Source: Maratus speciosus
Taxonomy: Eukaryota; Arthropoda; Arachnida; Araneae; Salticidae
Reading direction: 5' to 3'
NCBI GenBank assembly: GCA_963932465.1
Contig: OZ010800.1
Span: 31,870,852-31,934,851, forward strand
Length of the DNA stretch: 64,000 nucleotides
Shown here: in pieces, positions 22,030 through 33,547 of the stretch
Layout: each line of letters starts with the position of its first letter
Position numbering within the stretch: the stretch's first letter is position 1
The notes under the pieces: generated by a model
Told to the model about the DNA's origin: nothing
The model's input: only the letters and a program-made list of their open reading frames with translations
Databases searched by the model: none
Made by a program: the position numbers and the translations under genes

Positions 22030-24663
22030 GAAAGTTGTTTCTCTGAAATAATACCTTTGTCCAAATTAATTCAATTATTGCAATTTATCAATTAATACCT
22101 TTGTATAAGTTTATTTGTGTAGTAGGATGGTAACTACAATCATTAAACAAACAATGAAATGTTTCTCAAAAAAGTACTGACTTCATAATTTGACACTTTA
22201 TTGACAGAATTTTCTGATACGACATCGTTATTGTTGTAAGAATTGCAATAATACTGAAATCACAGATTTGTGTATGAGTCACTTGTTTTCCAAAATGTAC
22301 GTTTCTTCTTTGCTTAAAATATTTAAAGTTTTTCAAAATACAATAAATATAATCACTGTCTTTCAAATCCTCAATCTAAAACTGGGAAGTTTGATGTTTA
22401 ATATTTATTCTCCAAGTATAGAGCGTAAATCTGACCTTTTGTGAATAGAATTCGTTTCTAATAATATCATCGTTGTCGTGGTTAAGTGTTATATATTCAA
22501 AAGTTTCGGTATTATAGATAGAACTTTCAATTTAATTCTTCGTGAAAATTCACGTCGTTTCTTTGAGTAAAATAAACAAATGTGTTAGGACTACGGAAAT
22601 ATAAATAATATATTTCAAATTTAAATTCAATTATTAAATTAATAATAAAGAAATATTTTAAAAAATTTTTATTGTTTCCAAAAGTAAGTTTTGCGAGACA
22701 TATAGAAATATAATTTATAGGGGAATAGAATAACTAAATTTAATGTTTAAAATATACTTTGTAAAAAAAGTTAATAAATATGTGTAAATATGTGCATTTA
22801 TTTTCGTTAGTCTGAGATTTATTTTATAATAGGGAGATTTCCGGTGATTGTTGACAGCTGCGTACTAGAAAAGTATTTCAATGTTTAACAAAAAAGTTAG
22901 GAAATAAAAATATGTTTGCATTGAGGTTTGAGTTTTTACTCCAGTGTTTCTGTTTATTTAGCTCTAAAAAAGTTTAAATAAACCTCTAAATAATTTTCGT
23001 TTTTAGGATTCTGAGATTTCATGCCTTGCTTTTTATTTTTTAGGAGCGTATCAATTTTGTTATTGTAGGCGAATCATTTCATTTTATAGTATATTTTTGT
23101 GTTTAATATTTTCTGTAAAAGTAAGTATGTATTTTTGGTAAACATAGTTTTAAAACTAAGCTGTAAGTTACTAAATGATTTCCTTTACTAACACTGCCAG
23201 AAATGTTTACGTATGATAAAGCTCAGTTTTAATATTTGTTTTAATATAAATGGAATATTTTCATTTCACAAACTTATTGAAGGAGGATTTTGCTTGAAAT
23301 TTACAGAAAAACATTCTAAGAGACTAAAATATTTATCATTTTTATGTATTTCAGTTAAACGATCTGTACTACTAAAGATTACACAAAAGTATAGTTTTAA
23401 CTAAAGGTAATTGTTCATTGTTTCGTTTCTGTCTGTTATATATTATCATACATGCCTTACAGTAACGCATATTAATCCAATCTTTTATATTTTTACATTA
23501 TGAAAACAGCAAAATTATATTCAACTTATTTTCATGCATTTTAATTTTCACGCAATAATGCAAGTTATATATATTTTTAAAGTATTGGGGAAACTATCCA
23601 AGAAAGTTCTTCTGAGATAAATGAAATATCATCTACCAGATAATTTTTCTCTTTTATGATTATAAGTTTAATTATTGATATCATTCATTTAAATGCTTGA
23701 CAAAATACGCAAAAGCACAATATCACAAAAATATACATCAAATAATCACATTCTAAAGTTTTATATAATTACGTTTTTTAACTTCAACGTTCATTCTCTA
23801 ACAATTTTTAATTAAAATAATATTCACTATTTACCTTGTTAAACTATAATTGAAATCAAATGATCTTTTAATTAACATTCAACTTAAAATGATATAAAAT
23901 TTATATGATATAAAATATTCAAATATTATGTTCAATAGCGTGAAATGTAAGTATGATAATTATTAGAATTTTAGCATAGGCGATGTCATTATTATTTTAT
24001 ATTACATAAAACTATTTCTAATCTATTTTCATATTTTCTATATTTCATCCATCATAAAGCAGAAAATTAAAAGGATTCCAATGTAACATTTTACGCATTT
24101 TACTAGAATTCAAACTTCATATCATTAATATTTTCCTTATAAACTCATAGTCATACAGAAAACTGTAATTTGCTTTAAGTTAAACCTGATTTATTTACCT
24201 TATGTTATTTTAAAACGTTTACCAACGCTTTGAAAAGAATATAAACTAAACTATTATTTATTAGCTTTAACACTTATTAGATTGGTATAAATGTTATACA
24301 TTTCACGAATTCTGGTCGTAGATTGTGAAAGTTTATTTCATCTGTAAATATAAAGAATCAGGATTTAAATTTCCCTACAAATTAAATTGAAAAAAAAAAA
24401 ATTCACTATAGAAAATAGCCTATTATATTTATATCTTATATACTTTAGTAGACTTTTTCATAAAGCTTTAATACTAGCACTACATTAATTTTTTATGCTT
24501 ATGCTGTATCTTTAAAACAATAGGTCGCCTATTCGTCTTGCGTTTTCGAAGTCTTTCTTCTAAATTCTATCCAAATATCGCCTGAGGATCATTAAATTCC
24601 AATATTTAATTTCACCTATAATAAAAAAAAAACAGTATAAGGTATGATACAAAATATTACGTT
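22030..24663. other. Region upstream of the receptor, no gene recognised
   Basis: AT-rich DNA that should contain the receptor's 5' UTR and promoter or further upstream exons. I see no CpG-rich segment, convincing TATA context or coding exon. A weak further similarity to the exon 1 leader may exist at 22190-22260. Confidence 0.45.
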
Positions 24664-24787
24664 TTAACACTTAACGGATGGAAATAATAGATTTTCTTTA
24701 GGCGATTTTTTTTTAAAAGATAGACTACGTAGATTTTGGTTTGTGTAAATATTTCGTGTGTAGTGCATTATTAACATGACCTATATA

Positions 24788-25541
24788 CAGAGTGGCCGTA
24801 ATTAAACGACCCTATTTTAAAGTTGTCTACAGATGAAACTCTTGTTTAGAATGTTGTGAAACTTTTCTGGAGGACATGATAAAGATATGGGAATTTGTTA
24901 AGGAGAAAGAAAAAGTGTTCAAAAGTTGCCGTCAGAGGTCTTTTTTAATGATCTACACATTTAGCACACATTTACGATAGTTTACAAATTTTAGTGTAAC
25001 CAAACATGTTCAACCAGTGTTGCCAGATTGGGAACTTTTTGTCCCCAGATTGTTGATTGTAACCGGTTTTTTGAAATAGAAATATTCGGGCTATTTAAAA
25101 ATAGTTTAAAAATTCTGAAAAATAAGGCGAATTATACTATTTTAAAAAAGGGGTGACAACCAAATAATCTGAATTAAAAAGTCCCCAATCTAACAATACT
25201 GTGTTCAACATGACGGTCATCGTTTTCAGATATCATCTGGAATCGTAAGTTAGCATGTGCCACAGTTGACAGCTGTATGTTCTGGGAAATTCTGAGAACT
25301 TGTCCTGAAATTTTGTCTTTAAGATCAGCTAAAGTTAAAACATAAAATTTCTAAACTATCGTAAATGTATGCTAAATGTGCAATTCATTAAAACTGATGG
25401 CGAAATTTGGAACTAATTTGTTTCTCTTAAACAAATCTCCAATCCCTTTATTATGTCTTTCACAAAACTACACAACATTATGAACAATAGTTCCGCATGT
25501 AGACAACTTTAGAGTAGCGTCGTTTAATTATGGACACCACA
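24788..25541. mobile_element. Palindromic TA-flanked MITE with about 220-bp arms
   Basis: The left arm (GTAATTAAACGACC, AAAGTTGTCTACA, AATGTTGTG, AGGACATGATAAAG, TTTACGATAGTTTA) recurs inverted in the right arm. TA lies at both ends. The arms diverge by substitutions and small indels. A hAT MITE is inserted near the centre of the left side. Confidence 0.75.
25015..25201. mobile_element. hAT-type MITE with perfect 8-bp TSD
   Basis: TIRs CAGTGTTGCCAGATTGGG (left) and CAGTATTGTTAGATTGGG (right, inverted), both followed by ACTTTTT. The target duplication TGTTCAAC is perfect (25007-25014 and 25202-25209). 187 bp, non-coding; the youngest layer of a three-level nest. Confidence 0.9.
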
Positions 25542-25755
25542 TACTTCAAAGATTTATAAGATACTCTAGTTTCGAAAAGTATAGGAATACTGATTTCATT
25601 ATAAATGGTTATAATATTTAAAAATTTATTTTCTTTAAATCTTTTCTTTCATGCTACTAAAATTTTCTCAAAAATTTATACAGTGAAAAGTACTGAGAAA
25701 GCACGCCATCCGTTAAGTGTTAGTAAAAATCATTTACACTGAGATAATTCATATA

Positions 25756-26662
25756 CAGGCATCCCTCGACTTACGTAAATTCACACATACGTAATAAATC
25801 AGGGAAATTACATTTATGAACATACTTGCCCGTTTGATACGCATCTGCATACATTTTATAATTGTTTTATGAATAAAATATGCAAATAAAAACAACAACA
25901 ATAATATTGTTTTATATATTAGATAGAGTTATAATTTTATTGGGATGTAGAATCAAATCTTTAACAAAACAAAAACAAATCTGATTAAAATGAGGCCAAA
26001 AACCTCTCTTTAAACGTTACAATTTTGTTAGCAGAATTCAAGCCATAACGAAACCTAATTTTAAAGTTTCGATGAAGAGGAACGAGTGTACTTTTTTCTT
26101 CTAGCTTCAGCTATTCGTTTGATATAGATTCTTCACCTAGTCGTTTGACGTAGATTCAAAACTGATATAAATTAATTCATCAATGTTAAATTTATAATTC
26201 CTGTATTCAACAAGATATTTTTTATTTGAAAAGTGTTCTTTTAGTTTGTTTTTATATTTTTTCATACTTTTATAGTTTATATCTAAGTATATACTACTGC
26301 ATGGTGCTTTATTTATAAAGTAATACTGTGTAAACAATGTACCGTAATTTCCGGAGTATAATCCGCAGATCAAACAATTCTGTTTGGACCCAGAAATTTT
26401 ATTTAGTCATTGAAGCCAAATATTTACCACGATTTCAAAAGTTTCATTTTATTTAAAACAATTTCTGGGTCGATAAATGGTTGTTTGATCCATAGATTAT
26501 ACGCCGGAGATTACGGTATATATTATATGTATATAATAAATATTGCAGTTTCTTACGAAATTTTACCTAAGCAATTTACAAATTCGACCTACGCAAAATT
26601 CAAGTTACAATTCAAGCAAAGGTTTACGAAACGCATTACTTATGTAAGTCGTGGGATGCCTG
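25756..26662. mobile_element. pogo/Tigger-like MITE
   Basis: CAGGCATCCCTCGACTTACG on the left matches, inverted, CAGGCATCCCACGACTTACA on the right, with further similarity at TACGTAA-type motifs. TA precedes the left end; the right TA is lost. CAGGCATCCCTCG-type ends are typical of Tigger-like elements. Interior non-coding, with a second MITE at 26340-26518. Confidence 0.75.
26340..26518. mobile_element. Nested MITE, TACCGTAATYTCCGGMGTATAA ends
   Basis: The left end TACCGTAATTTCCGGAGTAT and right end TACCGTAATCTCCGGCGTAT (inverted) are followed on both sides by GGATCAAACAA-like and CCCAGAAATT blocks, so most of the 179 bp is one imperfect hairpin. Confidence 0.8.
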
Positions 26663-28331
26663 AAATTAAAAATAATATCGTCAAGGCGTTTTAAAACATG
26701 TGCCGTGAATAAAATATCGTGGGGTACAAAAGTTAAGCTATAAACACAAAATTCTAATTTTCGAACCATACTATTTATTTGCGACTATTTAAAATAATGT
26801 GATATAAGAATTATGTGTAGCAAATTGATACTATTCCTACAAAAAGCCTGGTCGATGTGACATCACATTGACATAACAAAGGATCTGAAGTTTTTCAGTC
26901 ATTATGGAGAACAAAAACGATATACTTTTCATTCGTTTTCGTCATTACTCTCTATTGGTCGTTAATAGGTGAATCTACTGCAATGAAATTGTGAAGTTTG
27001 TGTTGTGAAGAGTTACTAGGTGACATTACATCGGGGATGAAGTTCAATGAAGTCACATCGTAGTTCTCATCAGATAGCAAATTTGCAGACTTCATTCTGA
27101 AATCATCATGAGTTTTGTATTGTGATGAGACAACAATAATATCACAATAAAGTCACAATAAACAGTTATTATTAACTTTTGCGTTAATTTTGAATCGCAT
27201 GGTATTTATGGTTAAAAACAGTTCTAAAAATCATTCAAATAGTAAAATAAGTTACTCTGCACATTGAAAGCATCTTATTAGCATTCAAAGTATTGGAGGC
27301 TATAATATATTGAATTTTAGTTTTTTTAATATTTTTTAAAACTATTTATAATAAATATTGCATCAAAACATTCTACAATGCTCTAAATCAAAATTTTCAT
27401 AACTGTCTAAATTATGTATAAACTGAAGAATATTTTTGCTTCTATACTTGAAATTGTAAAAAAAAATCGGGGCATTAAAATTATCTTTTTTTTAATTGCA
27501 TTGTTATTAAATTTTGGTACTTTTTTTTTTTTTTTTTTTGTTTGTTTTCCCTTGAGAAAAATTTTAAAGTCCGTTCAAATAGAAAAATTAAATTGTCGAA
27601 AACAGAGACAAGTATATAATTATTATTATTAAATGTAATTGCAAAGTTCATTGCCGATAAATGACAATGTGTTTTCAGCATATTAATATAATTAATAGTA
27701 AATGAAAAGACGACTACCATTATGCGATAAAGTACTTCGGTTTGTTAATGGGTTTTCGAAACTTTTGTACAATAACACCGACTAAAGATGCCCGATATAT
27801 TGCCCAGTGTACAGAGCATACATGAAAAAGTTTTTAATTAAAAAATAAAATAGAATATTTTATATTTAGCGTATTTTAATAAATTTCCCAGCAACTCTAC
27901 CAAAAATCATTTCTGGTAGTTTCGTATTAGTCACAAGCCAGCAGTCAATCACCAAACATTTATATATCATTCACTTGTTTAACCCATTTTCGACCAAAGA
28001 AGCGTAAACGCACTATTTCAATAAATATTTTTTTTATTAACACTGTGGCGAATATTTTTCACTAATTTTATTTTTTGGTATTATTAAGGGTTCTAGAGAC
28101 ATCTATAAAATATCAGTAATTCAATTGGAGTAAACACTTTCTGTTGAGAAATTTTCAAAATACGCTTTTTTTAAATTGAAACGGTTATTGACAAATTGGA
28201 CTTTTTGAAATTGTATAATTATTACACTTGGGATTAATCACATATTTTTATAAGGGATTAAAGTTGCAAGTTCTGTAAATAAAATAATAATAAAACAAAT
28301 GTCATAAAAATTTAAAAAAAAATTATTAATT
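26663..28331. other. Intergenic, no gene recognised
   Basis: AT-rich. Around 26850-27150 there are loosely repeated GTGACATYAC / CAATAAAGTCAC words, and at 27979 a TTAACCCATTTTCGACC sequence that could be one TTAA-MITE end without a clear partner. Confidence 0.45.
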
Positions 28332-28369
28332 TTAAATTTAATGGTGCGTTAGCGCACCATTAAATTTAA
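28332..28369. repeat. Perfect 17-bp stem hairpin
   Basis: The stem TTAAATTTAATGGTGCG pairs with CGCACCATTAAATTTAA around a 4-nt TTAG loop with no mismatch. It is not followed by a T-run or coding sequence and could be the tip of a decayed palindromic MITE. Confidence 0.9.
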
Positions 28370-28785
28370 CACAAAGAGTAACATATGTCAAAATGTATAA
28401 TTTAAAAATAGCGGTGCAAACAGAATATAAAAATAGTCACCTGTGGCAGTCCTGTCTCGGCATCTTTTTGCTTCTGCAGAAGCATCTAATGGGTATTTGT
28501 AGTGTTATTCTAACTTCAGGTATCAGGCTAAAAGAAACGACCAACAAACAAAATATATAAATAAATTACCGAACAGGGTTTAAGTGTATTTAAATTATCA
28601 AGTCACTCTTCTATGTCATAGTTGTACATGTGATATTTTTAATGGATTGTTTTACAATTTTACAACAAACTCCAAAATTTGGCCTGTTGAATCTGAAGTT
28701 AATTGGTACTATTAGCAAAAAGCTGACAGAATTACTTCAATCTCTTAGAATTATATCAGATATAAATTTACAACTGGGCGAAAAA

Positions 28786-28860
28786 TGTCCGCACCAGGAT
28801 TCGAACCAGGGATCTCTTAGCTGAAGCCGCCAATGCTCTACTATCTGATATATCCTGGAC
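28786..28860 (-). repeat. tRNA-like sequence (pseudo-tRNA or SINE head)
   Basis: On the minus strand the 75-nt block starts GTCCAGG and ends TGCGGACA, with GATAGTAGAGCA resembling a D arm, TTGGC...GCTAA able to form an anticodon stem, and GGTTCGAATCC matching the B-box consensus exactly. The D stem, the T33 position and part of the acceptor pairing fail, so it is not a functional tRNA. Confidence 0.6.
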
Positions 28861-29271
28861 GAATCTGGTGAAACGTTTTCACCCAGATAACCGTATTTAC
28901 TATATCATCTGGTCTGAAATCTGGTTCAACTCAACAGAATAAATCGCAGGTAATGGAACTCTAGAAACCACTTGATAGGCAATTACACTAGATTAATTTT
29001 AACACAATTAATTCCAGTAATTAAGGAATTTACGTTGTAATATCGGATACAAAACAGAAAAGGTGTTGCTATCCAACGTACTATTTATTTCCCAATTAAA
29101 AGATATCGTACCGACATATCGTAACCATAAAGTGGCTATAGGTAAATGCTTCTTAAAAATGAGTTCTTCCAATGGATGCAATTTGAATTCTGCTAGAATA
29201 CTAGATATAGGTGAACCAACAGGAGCTCATTTCTGCTGTTTAACATATTTATCATTTATGGGACAACTTCC

Positions 29272-29556
29272 TGCTATGTTGGTATAGCTAAACGTCGATT
29301 TTTTGAAAGATTGGAAGAACACAAAAATGATTTGAAGTTTCGTAAATTTTCTACAGAACTCTCAAGAAGTTTCCATAAAGGACTTATTCCATTTATAGAC
29401 TTTGACCATGCTAAAGTTATTTCGAAGCAAGTTGTTAAGTTTAATGCTATTATTCGTGAATCTTCAGAAAATCGTTTAAGGAACCAAGAAGTTTGTAATG
29501 ATAATGTTTCCTTTACCATTCCTGAAATCTGGCTTCCTATATTGAAAGGTCTATGA
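29272..29556 (+). pseudogene. GIY-YIG endonuclease C-terminal fragment of a Penelope-like element
   Basis: Reads CYVGIAKRRFFERLEEHKND, in which YVG is the YIG half of the GIY-YIG motif and R-x(n)-EHKND is the following nuclease helix. It continues to a RESSENRLRN segment and ends VSFTIPEIWLPILKGL-stop, the same tail architecture as the copy at 15760-16221 (SFDIPILWLEFL). The GIY half and the reverse transcriptase are missing or frameshifted upstream. Confidence 0.75.
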
Positions 29557-29730
29557 AAATTTTCATCTTTTTTAAAGCCCTTCTTTCTTCTTTGGATAAA
29601 AGATGACGCCACTGAGCATTTTTGGGGGTATTTAAAAAGTTTCCGTTAGACTGTTTTTAATTTAGAATTTGAATATAAGTTGTTGCATATAAAGTGTTTT
29701 TGTCGATTTATATTTTAGAAAAACAAATTT

Positions 29731-29770
29731 CACCTGGCGAAGGTTTTAAAGATTAAACCGAAACATAGAG
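29731..29770 (+). ncRNA. Hammerhead-like motif in second Penelope-like element
   Basis: CTGGCGA, A, GGTTT, loop, AAACC, GAAAC. The two core strands flank a 5-bp stem II. CTGGCGA differs from CTGANGA at one position, and one extra base precedes stem II. Stem III is not preserved. Confidence 0.33.
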
Positions 29771-29989
29771 ATTTATTTTATTTATATGTTTATTTTACAT
29801 CTTTTAATTTGTGAATAAATAGTACTTGGTTAGCAACACCTTTTTTTGTTTTGTACATTTATTCTAATTGGTAAATAAATCGATGATTCCTAAAATTACT
29901 TCAAACTCTTGCATTGTGAAATGTTATTTTACTCGTCACTAGTGTCAATAAAGATTTCTTGATCTCTCAATGAAAGTTCAAAGTGACAC

Positions 29990-30728
29990 CAAAATTACTT
30001 AAAAATAATAATGAGCAAAATGAGCTAGATTCTGCCCGGTTAATTCTGAAAAATGTTCCTGCATTATCCGACGAGTAGTACTTATTAAGGGATACAGTTA
30101 ACATTAATTTCAAATAGAAAAGGTGCGGAGAAAACAAAATCGACATGTGTTCCTAGATTCTGCCCGGTTAATTGTGAAACGTTTGTCCGCATTATCCGAT
30201 GGATACTACTCATTAACAGATGTGGTCAACATTAATTTGAAATAGAAAATGATGGGGAAAACAAAATCGACGAGTGTCTCTGATTCTCTGCTTTAATTTT
30301 GAAAAATTCGTCCGCATTATCGGAGGAGTATTATGGATTAAGCGATATGGTTAACATTTATTTCAAATAGAAAATGATGGGGAAAACGAAATCGACGAGC
30401 GTCTCTAGATTCTGCCTGGTTAATTCAGAAATATTAGTCCGCATTATACGATGAATAGTGCGCATTAAGCAATACGGTTGAATTAATTTCAAAAAGAAAA
30501 TGGTTGGGAAAGCAAAGTCGACAAGTGTCTCATATTACGTCCGGATAATTCTGAAAAATTTGTCCGCATTATCTGATGAGTACTAAGTATTAAGATATAT
30601 GGTTAACATTAATTTCAAATACAAAATGATGGGGAAAACAGAATCGATGAGTGTCACAAGATTCTGTCCGGTTAATTGTAAAAAATTCGTCCGTATTATC
30701 CAATGAGTAGTATGGATTAAGTTAATAT
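29990..30728. repeat. Satellite array, about 126-bp unit (left part)
   Basis: Six units marked by GTTAACATTAATTTCAAATA at about 30098, 30226, 30351, 30478 and 30603, spacing 125-128 bp. Each unit contains GGGGAAAACAAAATCGAC, AGATTCTGCCCGGTTAATT and GTCCGCATTATCCGATGAG. The array is cut at 30728 by a transposon and continues at 33878. Confidence 0.93.
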
Positions 30729-30934
30729 GGTTGTCCAAAATTTGGAACATGAAAATTTGTTGGGTCCGACCCTTCTCTTTTTGTTCCATTGTACTAAAAA
30801 ATAAAGCAGATCAAATTTGAGAGCATTTCAGTAAAATTTAGAGGTAGCTCAATGAAATTTAAGTTTGCAACATTGTAATACAGTGGCACCCAGTGAGTAA
30901 ATATCATTTGAACTGCAACTTTTATCAGCTTGTT

Positions 30935-31090
30935 TCTAAACCATAACTTTTTATCAGATTGTTTCTAAACCATAACTTTTTATCAGGCAAATTCTAAACC
31001 ATAACTTTTATCAGCTAATTTCTAAACCATAACTTTTAGCAAATGACTTCTAAACCGTAACTTTTAGCTTATTTTAAACCATAGCTTTTG
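30935..31090. repeat. About 30-bp minisatellite TTTCTAAACCATAACTTTTA
   Basis: Six imperfect units of TTTCTAAACCATAACTTTTT plus ATCAG-like spacer between the left terminus and the transposase-like gene. This may be a subterminal transposase-binding repeat; that role is inference. Confidence 0.85.
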
Positions 31091-31288
31091 TGAGATAGTT
31101 CCTTGGCTTTAAACAGCTTTACAACACTTTCACAGTGTGTTTATAGAATGTTTTGATTTCCAAAGTGATATGTTTAGCAAACATCAGTAATTAGGATCAT
31201 GTCTTCACTTTTTTTTTTCTTTTTTTTGAAAAATAAGATTAAATAAATATTTTTCTGTAAAGTATAATACTTAATTTTAAGTATTATT

Positions 31289-33547
31289 ATGGCAACATCA
31301 TCTACTTCAAAAAGATCCAAAACAAACATTTATCTTCTTGGTTCTACTATAACTGAGCTTACTGGCAATAAACTACCTTCAATATGCATGGCACTGGGTC
31401 TTTTTTTACATCACCATGTTGAAATGAAACAATGCTATAAGGGAGTCTTCAGCAACTACAATAAGAGAAATTACAAAATTTTGGCAGAAAGCTAGAATCC
31501 CAGTGCAAGAGCTCAGAAATAGTCAGATAAAACTGAAAAAATTGTTTGAGAAGTTGAGGCTATTAAATAAAAATAAGAATAGAGTTACAGTCTCCCAAAA
31601 GAGCAAAGAAGATGAATTTATTTCGAAATTTGATGATCTGTTTGATACTGCACATGCTAATGCTCTTAACATGATAAAAATTTCTGAGGATAAAGACTTC
31701 CTGTTAGCACAGCGTGAGAAAGGTAGAAAGGGTTCTATGCTAGGTGTGGATAAGTGTTTGGAGAAGAAAGAAAAAAAATGGCAGATTTAAGAACGAAAGC
31801 TATCTCTGAAAGAAATCAAAGAATGAAAGCAGTTTGTGAAGAAGCAGAAGCAACTGTTCATTTATTATCGTCAGAAGAAACAGACGAAGTTGAAAATGAA
31901 GTCGAACAGGCATCATTCCCAGTAACAGAGAAAGGAACGAACAGCTCATCTAAACAGAAAAGACAAAGAATGAGAATTAAGACTCCAAATCTGGCTGCAG
32001 CTTTAGAGAGGACAAAAGTTTCAGATCGAAAAGCTGTGTTTGTCGTTGCCGAAACAGTAAAGAGCTTGGTTTGTGAAGTAGATAAAGTAACTCTTAGTAG
32101 AAGTTCCATTTGTCGAGAAAGAATTAAACACCGGTCTAAAATGTATGAGCAGGTCAAAGCCGAATTTGGAGACCATGTTAACTTAACAGTTCACTGTGAT
32201 GGCAAACTCTTACAAGACCTAACTTTGAAAGAGAAAGTTGATAGACTTCCAGTAATTGTGTCTGGAAAAGGAGTCTCTCAGTTACCTTCAGTGACTGAGC
32301 TTCCACCAAGAGACGGAGAAGGTCAGCTGCCGCAGTATATGCGACCTTACAGGTTTGGGGGTATAGATTATAAAGTAAGTGCCATGTGCTTTGACACAAC
32401 AAGCGTTAATACTGGTCGAATTAAAGGCACTTGTAAGTTACTTGAACAAAAAATGAATAAAGAGCTGCTTTCTTTGGCATGTCGCCACCACATTATGGAA
32501 TTGATTATTAAGGCAGTTTTCGAAAAAAGCTTAGGATTTTCTTCATCACCAGAGGTACCACTATTTAAACGATTCCAAGCCAACTGGAATTTTATTGACA
32601 AAGAGAAGTATGATATGGAAGTTGGTAATACAGAAATTTTGAATCAAATAATAGGTGTAAAAGATGACATAATTAATTTTCTAAAATACTACTGGACAAA
32701 AGTAAACAACCAAGATATGACTATCGAGAATTTCTTGAACTTATCTTAATCATTTTAGGCGAAACCCCTTCTCGAGAAGTCAGATTTATGGCACCTGGAG
32801 CCATGCACCATTCTCGCTGGATGTCCAAAGTGCTGTATAGTCTAAAAATATGGATGTTTAGTAGCCAGTTCACCATTACTTCAAGAGAAAAAAAGGATTG
32901 CAAAATTATGTGTATTTGCGGTACGAATATATCTAAAAGCTTGGATGACAGCACTATTGCCACAAAGTGCACCTTTCAATGATTTCAATTTAATGAAATC
33001 TCTGTTACAGTATATGAATATTGATGATGAAATATCTAAAGCAGCATCAGAAAATCTAGCCAAACACCTTTGGTATTTATCTGAGGATCTTGTCGACATA
33101 GTTCTTTTCGACAATCAAGTGCCTCATTGCCTTAAAAGGCTCATAGTAAAGGCCATGAAAGACATTAATTGTAAAAAAGAATCCACAAAGCGTCCTAACA
33201 TTACACTTGAAACATTTGCCGACATGAAATTTGAAGACTTTGTAACGAAGCGGTCAGCTTTATTATTCCAAAAAATGTGCCTACCAGGTGCGTTCCTCCA
33301 AGCAGACCCAGAAATATGGGAAGATCAGGAGACTTTCTGTAAAGCATTAGAAATTGTCAAATCAATAAAAGTTGTTAATGATCATGCTGAAAGGGGCATA
33401 GCCCTAATTCAAAAGTTTTGTGGAAAAATAACTTACAGTGAGACACAACTACAATACTTATTGCAGGTGGTTGAAAAACATCGACGAACATATCCTGACT
33501 GCAAAAAACAGAGTTTGGCAGGTACTGACAAATACATGATTATTTAA
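31289..33547 (+). pseudogene. hAT-related (D, CxxH, E) transposase-like gene, frameshifted
   Basis: Spans at least five frame segments. Segment 1 (31289-31455) reads MATSSTSKRSK; segment 2 (to about 31760) reads REITKFWQKARIPVQELRN, FDDLFDTAHANALNMIKI and LLAQREKGRKGSM. Segment 3 (31754-32749) carries VHCDGKLL (candidate first Asp), MCFDTTSVNTGRIKGTC (candidate second Asp) and LACRHHIMELII, a CxxH motif like that after the second Asp in hAT transposases. Segment 4 reads RFMAPGAMHHSRWM; segment 5 (32945-33547) reads VVNDHAERGIAL, a candidate catalytic Glu. I remember many unannotated arthropod copies of this family. Two frameshifts fall in A-runs (about 31770 and 32888), which suggests slippage indels. 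Confidence 0.68.

Larger units (their letters stand above)
24664..25723. mobile_element. TTAA-type element carrying a two-level nested insertion
   Basis: TTAACACTTAACGGATGG at the left is the exact inverse of CCATCCGTTAAGTGTTA at the right over 17 bases. The left end shows TTAA, the right TTAG. Only about 185 bp on the right and 120 bp on the left belong to this element; the rest is the palindromic element at 24788-25541. Confidence 0.7.
29049..29854 (+). mobile_element. Second Penelope-like element remnant with inverted ends
   Basis: A GIY-YIG fragment and its 3' UTR on the plus strand end at 29799-29854 with TACTTGGTTAGCAACACC. An inverted copy of that 3' end (GGTGTTGCTATCCAACGTA) lies at 29049-29104. 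This is the same pattern as at 15568-16456 but from a different, more diverged Penelope-like family. Confidence 0.72.

Noticed and set aside
27979..28370. TTAACCCATTTTCGACC start plus the 28332 hairpin as one TTAA MITE
   Set aside because: The right end lacks an inverse of the left end and the TTAA is not matched.
31754..31790. Programmed frameshift at the A-run in the transposase-like gene
   Set aside because: Other frameshifts occur elsewhere in the gene, so ordinary pseudogene decay explains it.
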